8,389 nucleotides of DNA from positions 1 through 8,389 of the forward strand of contig MFIX01000181.1 of the NCBI GenBank assembly GCA_001780825.1, given 5' to 3'. Under the pieces are notes generated by a model. That model was not told the DNA's origin and made no database searches. It was given only the letters and a program-made list of their open reading frames with translations. Below are positions 1 through 6,020 of the stretch, one piece after another. Both the position numbers and the translations under genes were made by a program. The DNA is from Candidatus Glassbacteria bacterium RIFCSPLOWO2_12_FULL_58_11 (GTDB lineage: Bacteria; Gemmatimonadota; Glassbacteria; GWA2-58-10). Every line of letters begins with the position of its first letter. The first letter of the stretch is position 1.

Positions 1-96
1 AGCTGCCCGCTCATTAAATCGACCCGTCAGGCCCGCGAGATCACCGGGGCCATGCTGGAAGCCGAGAAAGATATTCTGCCTGTCCGCTTTGTCTGA
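1..96 (+). CDS. C-terminal fragment of an unrecognised protein
   Basis: An open frame enters from the left edge of the window and ends at TGA 94-96, leaving 31 residues that begin SCPLIKSTRQ and finish ILPVRFV. The middle, roughly residues 8-24, looks like an amphipathic helix (alternating R/E/K with A/I/L). No motif is visible and I do not recognise the family. The composition matches the downstream coding DNA and the frame has no stop before position 94, so a real gene end is likely. It ends 57 bases before the symporter on the same strand, so the two may be co-transcribed. The start and most of the gene are outside the window. Confidence 0.55.
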   Translation, partial: SCPLIKSTRQAREITGAMLEAEKDILPVRFV

Positions 97-153
97 AGTC
101 AGCCGCTCATTCAGGTTTACCCGGTTCGACCCGCGCCGGAAAAGGAAAAAGAT

Positions 154-1854
154 ATGAAAGTTCTCAATGGTTATGACTATGCCGTGCTGGTCGTCTATAT
201 GACTATCCTGATCGGTATCGGGATCTATTTCGCCAGGTATATGAAAGGGGCCGGGGATTATTTCAAGGCGGCCAACAAGCTTACCTGGTGGGTGGCAGGC
301 TTTTCCTCATTCATGGCCGCGTTCAGCGCCTGGATGTTCACCGGCGGAGCGGGTATCGTTTACCGCAACGGGCTATCCGGGATGGTCACTCTCGGCCTGC
401 CCGGCGTGGCGATTTTTACCGGCTATCTGCTCTTTGCCCGTCTCTGGCGGCGCTCCCGGGTGACTACGATCATGGAGTACCTCGAAGAGCGTTTCAACCT
501 GCCCACACATCAGATCGCGAGCTGGTCATACGTGCCGGTCTATATCCTTTACAGCGGCGCGGCGCTCTACAGCCTGGCGATATTTGTCTCCACCGCTTTG
601 AAGATGGACATTACCCTGATTATCTGGGTCTGTGGTATAGTCATTCTGATCTACACTCTGCTCGGCGGGCTTTGGGCGGTCAGTGTCAATGATACGATCC
701 AGTTCATGGTCCTGCTGCCGGTCTGCCTGCTGATGGTGCCGCTGTCGCTGGTCGCCGCGGGCGGCCTGGGCAGCTTGATTAATAATGCGCCCCCGCAGTA
801 TTTCGAGGTGCCCTCGCACGGCCTGCCCTGGCATTACATGCTGGCCTACCTGCTGATCCTGATCCACGGCCAGAATACCAACCCGATCGCCCAGCGCTAT
901 TTCAGCGTGCGCAACGAGGCCGAGTCGAGAAAGGTTTCCCTGCTCTGTTCCGGCCTGTTTCTGGTCGGGATTTTCTTCTGGGCGGTGCCGCCGATGGCGG
1001 CCCGGGTCCTCTACCCCGATCTGGGAGCCATGCTAGCCCTGCCCAATCCGGATGAGGGCTCTTACGTGGTGATCGCCCTGCACATCCTGCCGCACGGGCT
1101 GATCGGCCTGCTGGTGGCGGCCATGTTCGCCGCCTCGCTCTCCTCGCTGGACTCGATCTATAACCTGCTGGCCGGCATTGTTTCGAAAGATATCTACCAG
1201 CGCATCTTCCATCGCGGCCTGAGCGACAAGGGTCTGCTGCGGGTCGGGCAGATAAGCACCCTGGCTATCGGCCTGCTGGTCATCGGGCTGAGCCTGCTGA
1301 TGGTCAAGTATGGCGCGGGGGCGTTCAGCGTGATGATGAAAATCTCCAGCCTGACTATCGCTCCTTTGGCCACCCCGATGCTGCTGGGCTTTATCTACCG
1401 CAAGGCTCCAAGCTGGGCCTGCCTGTTCTCTTTCATCTGCAGCGCCCTGACCGCCTTGATATTTGCCTTCTATCTCCCGCTGGGCAATTATCTCGATTCC
1501 CTGGGCCCCTGGGTAGACTTTACGGTCAGCTCCTTCACGATAGTGGCAGTCGGAGTGGTCTGTTTCATGATCTCGCCCTATCTGTTCAAGTCAAATGAAA
1601 AGGATAGGGAGCGAATAAGGATTTTTTATAAAAACCTGGATACCCCGGTGGATGAAAGCACGGAAATCAAGGCCGCCGAGATCGACCGGACCTCTATCGC
1701 CGGTTTTATCGGCAAGGTCGCCATGCTGATGGGCTGCCTGGTCGGCCTGTTCGTATTTATTCCGGGGACCCTGCAGGAACGTCTGACTGACCTGGCCCTG
1801 GCCGCCGTTTTGTTCGGTTTCGGCTTGTGTCTGGTAATCTTCAGGAAAAAGTGA
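154..1854 (+). CDS. Sodium:solute symporter (SSS family)
   Basis: This 566-residue integral membrane protein is a Na+-coupled importer of the solute:sodium symporter family (LeuT fold, as in vSGLT, PutP and PanF). The length is normal for the family, and hydropathy by eye suggests about 13-14 membrane helices, the first at about residues 8-27. Family hallmarks are visible. GGLWAVSVNDTIQ at about 171-183 is the conserved segment around the fifth helix. QRYFSVRNEAESRK begins at residue 247. AASLSSLDS leads into VSKDIYQR; its A327, S330 and S331 align with the Na2-site residues A361, S364 and S365 of vSGLT, which implies sodium coupling. The ATG at 154 follows a purine-rich GGAAAAGGAAAAAG. A charged loop (KSNEKDRERIRIFYK) precedes the last two helices. 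The substrate (sugar, amino acid, carboxylate or betaine) cannot be told from sequence. It is followed after 75 bases by a second transporter. Confidence 0.95.
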   Translation: MKVLNGYDYAVLVVYMTILIGIGIYFARYMKGAGDYFKAANKLTWWVAGFSSFMAAFSAWMFTGGAGIVYRNGLSGMVTLGLPGVAIFTGYLLFARLWRRSRVTTIMEYLEERFNLPTHQIASWSYVPVYILYSGAALYSLAIFVSTALKMDITLIIWVCGIVILIYTLLGGLWAVSVNDTIQFMVLLPVCLLMVPLSLVAAGGLGSLINNAPPQYFEVPSHGLPWHYMLAYLLILIHGQNTNPIAQRYFSVRNEAESRKVSLLCSGLFLVGIFFWAVPPMAARVLYPDLGAMLALPNPDEGSYVVIALHILPHGLIGLLVAAMFAASLSSLDSIYNLLAGIVSKDIYQRIFHRGLSDKGLLRVGQISTLAIGLLVIGLSLLMVKYGAGAFSVMMKISSLTIAPLATPMLLGFIYRKAPSWACLFSFICSALTALIFAFYLPLGNYLDSLGPWVDFTVSSFTIVAVGVVCFMISPYLFKSNEKDRERIRIFYKNLDTPVDESTEIKAAEIDRTSIAGFIGKVAMLMGCLVGLFVFIPGTLQERLTDLALAAVLFGFGLCLVIFRKK

Positions 1855-1876
1855 GGCGCATTCGGCCGGGTTGATG

Positions 1877-1905
1877 AGCCGGATAATGGTCCGGCTTGAT
1901 ATTTT
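1877..1905 (+). terminator. Intergenic hairpin between the two transporter genes (attenuator or weak terminator)
   Basis: AGCCGGA (1877-1883) pairs perfectly with TCCGGCT (1890-1896) around the loop TAATGG. Two G.U pairs could extend the stem outward. The downstream side is TGATATTTTC, an interrupted T-tract rather than a clean one. It could partially terminate transcription, stabilise the 3' end of the symporter message, or lower expression of the following transporter relative to the symporter. It ends 8 bases before the AAAGGA ribosome site of the next gene. Confidence 0.35.
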
Positions 1906-1929
1906 CAGTGATGAAAGGACAATCGCAGC

Positions 1930-2850
1930 GTGAGCGACCAGCGTCTCCTGTCCTGGTTCTTTCTTTTCGGCTGCAACCTGATGTGGGCCCTGCAGTTTAC
2001 CTGTATCAAGCTGGTGCAGGACCAGGTGGGCGCGCTCTTTACGGTCTGGGGTCCGATGACCCTGGCGACGCTGCTGCTCTACCCGTTTATCAAAGCCGAA
2101 AAGAAGGCCGGCGCCCGCTCCGGCAGGAGAAGCCGCCGGGATATACTGCTTTTTTTCATGCTGGCCGCGCTCGGCATATTCCCCGGACAAATCCTGATCA
2201 CCTGGGGCACACGGCTGTCCCTGGCCAGCAATGCGGCCCTGCTGAACCTGGCCCTGCCGGTCTGCACCGCGCTAATGGCTTATATCTTTCTGGGCGAGCG
2301 GATGACAGCGGTGCGCTGGCTCAGTTTCGGCCTGGCGCTTGCCGGAGTGCTGCTTTGCTCAGGGATCGATTACCGGAGTCTTAATTTCGGCGCGGGCTAC
2401 CTTTCCGGCAACCTGCTTATTTTCCTGGGCCTGAACGGCAGCGCTTTCCTGAACTCCTACAGCAAGAAAGTGCTGGAGCGCTACACGCCCATGGAGCTGC
2501 TATTTTATCTGTACCTGGTTATGTTTTTGCTCCTTACACCCCTGGTCCTGGCTAAGGAGAGGGATGTGTTCGCCAGGGTACCTGAATTTACGCTGTCAAC
2601 CTGGACCGGACTGGTCCTGCTGACCGTCTTCCACAACTGGCTCAGTATGGTTCTGTTCCTGAAAGCCCTGAACCGGCTGGATGCAACCCAGGCCGCCCTG
2701 TCCAACTACCTGATTGCTTTTTTCGGCTTGCCGATCGCGGCGCTCTGGCTGGGCGAGCGGTTGAGCGCCCTGGCCCTGGCAGGCGGTGCGATAGTACTGG
2801 GCAGCACGCTGCTCATTACCCTGTATCCGGAGCGCGAAAAAGCCGGCTGA
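1930..2850 (+). CDS. EamA/DMT-family transporter (RhaT/YdcZ-like drug/metabolite transporter)
   Basis: This 306-residue protein of the drug/metabolite transporter superfamily has two EamA repeats, about residues 7-145 and 158-300, giving ten predicted membrane helices; this is the standard length. The internal duplication is plain: each half has the LGER motif before its last helix (L121-R124 in LGERMTAVRWLSFGLA, and L274-R277 in LGERLSALALAGG). A short basic loop (KAEKKAGARSGRRSRR) separates the second and third helices and would be cytoplasmic by the positive-inside rule. The start is GTG at 1930, chosen because AAAGGA at 1914-1919 lies about ten bases upstream and the second helix-forming stretch starts right after it. 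Family members export amino acids, purines or other metabolites, or import sugars; the substrate is unknown here. Together with the symporter it suggests an import/export pair, but this is inference. Confidence 0.93.
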   Translation: MSDQRLLSWFFLFGCNLMWALQFTCIKLVQDQVGALFTVWGPMTLATLLLYPFIKAEKKAGARSGRRSRRDILLFFMLAALGIFPGQILITWGTRLSLASNAALLNLALPVCTALMAYIFLGERMTAVRWLSFGLALAGVLLCSGIDYRSLNFGAGYLSGNLLIFLGLNGSAFLNSYSKKVLERYTPMELLFYLYLVMFLLLTPLVLAKERDVFARVPEFTLSTWTGLVLLTVFHNWLSMVLFLKALNRLDATQAALSNYLIAFFGLPIAALWLGERLSALALAGGAIVLGSTLLITLYPEREKAG

Positions 2851-2944
2851 GGGATTTCGGATAAATCTCCTAACTTGTTAAATATTAATGTCCCATTCGG
2901 GGAATGGAAGAAAATCCCTCGCCTTGAGGCGAAGACTTTAGTAT

Positions 2945-2966
2945 GCCCCGAAGGGGCCGGTTTTTT
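2945..2966 (+). terminator. Probable rho-independent terminator of the transporter unit
   Basis: GCCCC (2945-2949) and GGGGC (2953-2957) form a tight stem with the loop GAA, followed after CGG by six T residues (2961-2966) and more T-rich sequence. It lies 94 bases after the transporter stop and on the right strand. The three-base gap before the T-run and the short stem make it slightly atypical. Confidence 0.55.
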
Positions 2967-2975
2967 GTCTTTGCA

Positions 2976-3022
2976 GGCGGCTGCGAGAGCCGGATTCCAT
3001 CCGGTCGAGCGAGTAAGCCGCC
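2976..3022. repeat. Nested hairpin: 7-bp outer stem enclosing a 6-bp inner hairpin
   Basis: GGCGGCT (2976-2982) is an exact reverse complement of AGCCGCC (3016-3022). Inside, CCGGAT (2990-2995) pairs with ATCCGG (2999-3004) around the loop TCC. The unpaired flanks are CGAG-rich. It lies within the inverted hairpin pair and immediately after the T-run of the terminator. It may be the core of a mobile repeat or a structured RNA; no known riboswitch consensus is recognisable. Confidence 0.45.
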
Positions 3023-3070
3023 CTAAATCTTCCGGCTTCAGCCGGTAGTAGTTTAATATATTATTTTAAA

Positions 3071-3103
3071 TCCCCCTGTATCCCCCTGGTATTCCAAAGG
3101 GGG
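3071..3103. repeat. CCCCCT/AGGGGG hairpin repeat
   Basis: TCCCCCTG occurs twice ten bases apart (3071 and 3081). The second copy pairs its CCCCCT with AGGGGG at 3098-3103, with GG/CC extending the stem around the loop TATT and two unpaired A residues. From memory, AAATCCCCCT-type sequences with a matching AAAGGGGGA arm recur between genes in many unrelated bacteria. Here only this one copy can be seen. Confidence 0.4.
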
Positions 3104-3140
3104 AAGAAAATTTTTCCCCTATTCGGAGTGTGAGGGGAAT

Positions 3141-3260
3141 TTATCGAAAAACACCTTAGATTGGCATATTCTAGCAGCATACTGAAATATCATTGTTTAT
3201 TAATGATTGAGACAAGTGATATTTTAATTGACGTTGTAACACAATAACACGCAAGTATTT
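3141..3260 (+). promoter_or_regulatory. AT-rich tract, plausible promoter zone for the catabolic operon
   Basis: This is the most AT-rich tract of the window and lies directly upstream of the operon leader. A TTGACG at 3228-3233 resembles a -35 box, but the best -10-like hexamer at a tolerable distance is only AAGTAT (3253-3258, spacing 19), so no confident promoter can be drawn. The class of sigma factor is unknown. A start here would place the palindrome at 3261-3289 at the very beginning of the transcript. Confidence 0.2.
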
Positions 3261-3289
3261 GTAGGGGCGGGTTTGAAACCCGCCCCTAC
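3261..3289. repeat. Perfect 14+1+14 palindrome, intergenic repeat or operator
   Basis: GTAGGGGCGGGTTT (3261-3274) is followed by a single G and then by its exact reverse complement AAACCCGCCCCTAC (3276-3289). No T-run follows on either strand, so it is not an ordinary terminator. GTAGGGGCGG...CCGCCCCTAC hairpins are, from general knowledge, a common intergenic repeat of diverse bacteria. Its place about 130 bases before the operon start also allows a role as protein binding site or leader hairpin. Confidence 0.6.
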
Positions 3290-3416
3290 GGTGCCGGATA
3301 ATAATCAGCCGCATAGGAAAAATTTCAATACGCTTTTGGAGTTACATATCTTAAAGTCCCGTAACCCAGTAATACAGATCTGAAGTTCCGGAACCGGGCA
3401 GCCGGAAGGAGCAGCC

Positions 3417-4904
3417 GTGGATAAAATAAAAGTCTGGCCGCTGATCGATGGGGAGGAAATGTCCGGGGGCGGAGGGAAAACCTTCGAGGTGGTCAACCCG
3501 GCTGATGGCAGAGTGATCGCCCTCGAAAGCTGCTGCGATGAAAAGTTGGTGGACCGCGCGGTCAATTCCGCCAAAGCGGCTTTCGAATCCCCGGCCTGGA
3601 GCAGCCTCTCTCCGGCCGACCGAGGCAATCTCCTGCTTAAGCTCGCCGATCTGGTAGAGTCGCGGGCCGAGGAGCTGGTCCGCCTCGAGCGGCTGGACAC
3701 CGGGAAACCGGTCACCCAGTTGCGGACCGGCGAGATTCCGCTCACCCTGGCGATTATCCGCTTTTATGCCGGGGCCGCGGACAAGATCGAGGGCCGGGTC
3801 AAGTCCACCTCCGGCGGCGGTTTCCATCTGACAATGCACGAGCCGTACGGCGTGGTGGCCGGAATCCTCCCCTGGAACTATCCCCTGGTCAACGTGGCGC
3901 TGAAAGTCGCCCCGGCCCTGGCCGCGGGCAATGCGATAGTGGTTAAACCCTCGGTGGAGACCCCGCTCTCGGCCGCGGCCTTTGTCCGGCTGTGTCAGGA
4001 GGCCGGTTTCCCGCCCGGGATTGTCAACCTGGTCCTCTGGTCCGGCTCGAGCGCCGGGACCGCGCTGGTGGCCCATCCGGATGTAAAAAAAATCTCGTTC
4101 ACCGGCTCCACTGCCGCTGGACAGGCGATCCAGAAGCTCGCCGCAGACAGGATGAAAGCGGTCAACCTGGAGCTGGGAGGCAAGAACGCGATCATCGTGT
4201 TCGCGGATGCAGACCTGGAGCGCGCCGCCGAGGCGGTCATTTTCAGCGCCTTTGTCAATGCCGGCCAGTTGTGTGTCTCCTGTTCCCGTCTGCTGGTCGA
4301 GGGGCCGGTCGCCGGGGAGTTCGAGGCGATCCTGAAAGACAAGCTCTCCCGAGTGAAAGTGGGAAACCCCGAGGATTCGGATACCCTGATCGGCCCGATG
4401 ATTACCCGCTCCCAGTACGAGCTGGCCCTGAAATATCTGGCCGGAGCTCCCGGGGAGGGCTGCAAGGTACTTTCCGGAGGCGGAAAGCTCGCGCTTCCCG
4501 CTCCCCTGGACCGCGGGTTCTGGATCGAGCCCTCGCTGCTCAGCGGGGTCCGGCCGGGCATGAAAGTGGCCGATGAGGAAATTTTCGGGCCGGTCCTGAG
4601 TATCATCCGGTTCGAGGGCGAGAGCGAGGCCGCCGCCCTGTCCAATGCGGTCGAGTATGGGCTGAGCGGCTCGGTCTGGACCCGGGACTCCGAGCGCGCT
4701 CTGCGCATGGTAAAAGCCCTCGATACCGGGCTGATCTGGGTCAACTGCATGTTTACCGGCTACCCGCAGATACCCTTGGCGCCGCACAAGATGAGCGGCA
4801 CCGGGGTGGAGCTGGGCACCGAGGGCCTGCTGGCCTATTGCAAGCGGAAAAGCGCCGTCCTGGGTTACGATACTCAGGCGCCGGTGGGCTGGAACGTCAA
4901 ATGA
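3417..4904 (+). CDS. NAD(P)+-dependent aldehyde dehydrogenase (betaine-aldehyde-dehydrogenase-like)
   Basis: This 495-residue cytoplasmic enzyme of the ALDH superfamily oxidises an aldehyde to its carboxylic acid with NAD(P)+. Full length is normal. The catalytic set is complete: N154 in LPWNYPL (oxyanion hole), E252 in LELGGKN (general base) and C286 in NAGQLCVSC (nucleophile), with the canonical 34-residue spacing from Glu to Cys. FTGSTAAG (nucleotide-binding turn) and EEIFGPVLSI are also present. The C-terminal KMSGTGVELGTEGLLAY motif points to the betaine aldehyde/gamma-aminobutyraldehyde branch, but substrate assignment from this is weak. The start is GTG at 3417, five bases after a strong AAGGAG at 3406-3411. 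The stop overlaps the next gene by ATGA, so the two are translationally coupled, which suggests that the aldehyde comes from, or feeds, the neighbouring PLP enzyme. It is the first gene of a five-gene same-strand run. Confidence 0.93.
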   Translation: MDKIKVWPLIDGEEMSGGGGKTFEVVNPADGRVIALESCCDEKLVDRAVNSAKAAFESPAWSSLSPADRGNLLLKLADLVESRAEELVRLERLDTGKPVTQLRTGEIPLTLAIIRFYAGAADKIEGRVKSTSGGGFHLTMHEPYGVVAGILPWNYPLVNVALKVAPALAAGNAIVVKPSVETPLSAAAFVRLCQEAGFPPGIVNLVLWSGSSAGTALVAHPDVKKISFTGSTAAGQAIQKLAADRMKAVNLELGGKNAIIVFADADLERAAEAVIFSAFVNAGQLCVSCSRLLVEGPVAGEFEAILKDKLSRVKVGNPEDSDTLIGPMITRSQYELALKYLAGAPGEGCKVLSGGGKLALPAPLDRGFWIEPSLLSGVRPGMKVADEEIFGPVLSIIRFEGESEAAALSNAVEYGLSGSVWTRDSERALRMVKALDTGLIWVNCMFTGYPQIPLAPHKMSGTGVELGTEGLLAYCKRKSAVLGYDTQAPVGWNVK

Positions 4905-5998
4905 GCGAGCGCACCCTCGAAAAGAAAATGATCGGCAGGCCGGTCGAGGAGCTCCCCACTCCCGCCCTGGTGGCGGACCTCGAGGCGCTGGAGGCCAATC
5001 TGACCCTCCTGTCCGGCTACTTCAGCGGGAAAGCCTGCAAGCTGCGGCCGCACTTCAAGTCCCACAAGTGTGTCACCCTGGCTCGCCGCCAGCTGGCCTG
5101 CGCCAACACCGTGGGGATCACCTGCGCCAAAGTCTCCGAGGCGGAAAAGCTGGTCGAGGGTGGAGTGAAAGACGTCCTCGTGGCCAACCAGCTTATCGGC
5201 CGGGACAAGGTGCGGCGGGCCGCGGCGCTCAATCGCCGGGCCACGGTGCGCGTGGCGGTCGATTCGGCTGAGGGCGTGCGTCAGTTGGGCAAGGCGGCCT
5301 CAGAGCTGGAAGTGACTGTGGGTGTGTTGGTGGAGGTGGATGTCGGCATGAACCGTTGCGGGGTAAAGCCCGGCGCACCGTCAATGGAGCTGGCCCGTCT
5401 GGCGGCCCGCACCCGGGGCCTGCGTTTCGATGGCTTCCAGGGCTACGAGGGCCACCTGGTCACAATTGTTGATGCGCAGGAGCGCCGGGAAAAAGTATCC
5501 GCTGCTCTTGGGCCGCTGCTGGAAACCCGGGCCGAGCTGGAGAAATCCGGCCTGCCTGTCGCTATTGTTTCCTCGGGGGGCAGCGGAACCTATGATATCA
5601 CCGGAAATTTCGCGGGAGTGGATGAGTTGCAGGCCGGCAGCTATGCGCTGATGGATTCCCATTACAAGAAAGTGCGCGCGGAGTTCGCCAATGCCCGCTA
5701 TATCCTGGCCACGGTTATCTCGGCCTCCGCGGGCAGGGCGGTCTGTGATGTCGGGCTGAAAGGGATGGGCTGCGAGTACGGCGACCCGCTGGTGCTCGAC
5801 CATCCCGAAGCGAAAACGCTCTATGTGGCCGAGGAGCATCTGCCGCTCGAGGGGATCTCCGCCGCGGTGGGGGAGCGCCTGCGTATCGTGCCGCCACACG
5901 GCTGCACCACCAATAATCTGTACAGCCGGATGTGGATGGTCCGCAACGGCATAATCGAGGATGTCTGGCCGATCGAGGGCCGGGGCTGCCTGGAATAA
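4901..5998 (+). CDS. D-threonine aldolase/D-serine dehydratase-family PLP enzyme (fold type III)
   Basis: This 365-residue enzyme has an N-terminal alanine-racemase-like PLP barrel and a C-terminal beta domain. Family members use PLP plus a divalent metal to split D-beta-hydroxy-alpha-amino acids into glycine and an aldehyde (D-threonine aldolase) or to dehydrate or deaminate them (D-serine or D-threo-3-hydroxyaspartate dehydratase). The start of the family fold, PTPALVADLEALEANL, is intact. PHFKSHK holds K53, the expected Schiff-base lysine. VDVGMNRCGV and SSGGSGTY are typical barrel motifs, and PPHGCTTNNLYS carries H333 and C335, matching the His-x-Cys zinc site of D-serine dehydratase. I place the start at ATG 4901, which forms the ATGA overlap with the preceding stop; a longer frame from 4838 would only add residues read out of frame through the ALDH end. 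A further in-frame ATG at 4928 is possible. Aldolase versus dehydratase cannot be decided from sequence. Confidence 0.87.
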   Translation: MSERTLEKKMIGRPVEELPTPALVADLEALEANLTLLSGYFSGKACKLRPHFKSHKCVTLARRQLACANTVGITCAKVSEAEKLVEGGVKDVLVANQLIGRDKVRRAAALNRRATVRVAVDSAEGVRQLGKAASELEVTVGVLVEVDVGMNRCGVKPGAPSMELARLAARTRGLRFDGFQGYEGHLVTIVDAQERREKVSAALGPLLETRAELEKSGLPVAIVSSGGSGTYDITGNFAGVDELQAGSYALMDSHYKKVRAEFANARYILATVISASAGRAVCDVGLKGMGCEYGDPLVLDHPEAKTLYVAEEHLPLEGISAAVGERLRIVPPHGCTTNNLYSRMWMVRNGIIEDVWPIEGRGCLE

Positions 5999-6020
5999 TC
6001 TTTAAGGGAGAGTTTGGATC

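Larger units (their letters stand above)
2919..3045. repeat. REP/BIME-like inverted pair of hairpin elements
   Basis: Left unit: TCGCC-TTGA-GGCGA (2919-2932), whose right arm runs into GAAGACTTTAG (2931-2941). Right unit: CCGGC-TTCA-GCCGG (3032-3045), preceded by CTAAATCTTC (3023-3032), which on the minus strand reads GAAGATTTAG. So both units are a short GC-rich hairpin followed by GAAGA(C)TTTAG, facing each other and enclosing about 80 bases that hold two more hairpins. Hairpin plus conserved tag in head-to-head pairs is the layout of REP/BIME elements mobilised in trans by REP-associated tyrosine transposases. No transposase is in the window, so the class is inferred from shape alone. The same bases may also act as transcript ends. 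Confidence 0.45.
2851..3416. other. 566-bp non-coding region rich in hairpins and repeats
   Basis: No credible gene is present: both strands are broken by stops, and the middle and right parts are markedly more AT-rich than the flanking genes. In order it contains a small hairpin CCATTC/GAATGG with a GGG loop (2893-2907), a hairpin group with a terminator (2919-3045), a CCCCCT hairpin (3071-3103), TTCCCCT/AGGGGAA with a 12-base loop (3114-3139), an AT-rich tract (about 3141-3260), a perfect palindrome (3261-3289), and a 127-base leader up to the aldehyde dehydrogenase. This stretch separates the transporter unit from the catabolic operon and should hold the 3' end of one and the promoter of the other. 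Confidence 0.75.

Noticed and set aside
3261..3289. Palindrome as a rho-independent terminator
   Set aside because: No T-run follows the stem on either strand, and it lies more than 400 bases after the last upstream stop.
2893..3289. CRISPR array
   Set aside because: The hairpins differ in sequence and spacing; there is no direct repeat with regular spacers and no cas gene.
2851..3416. Known riboswitch or tRNA in the intergenic region
   Set aside because: No TPP, cobalamin, SAM, glycine or c-di-GMP core motif and no T-loop/acceptor arrangement could be recognised.
3351..4787. 478-residue open frame on the minus strand opposite the aldehyde dehydrogenase
   Set aside because: It mirrors the GC-rich third-position pattern of the ALDH gene and has no recognisable domain; its length is a by-product of the high GC content.
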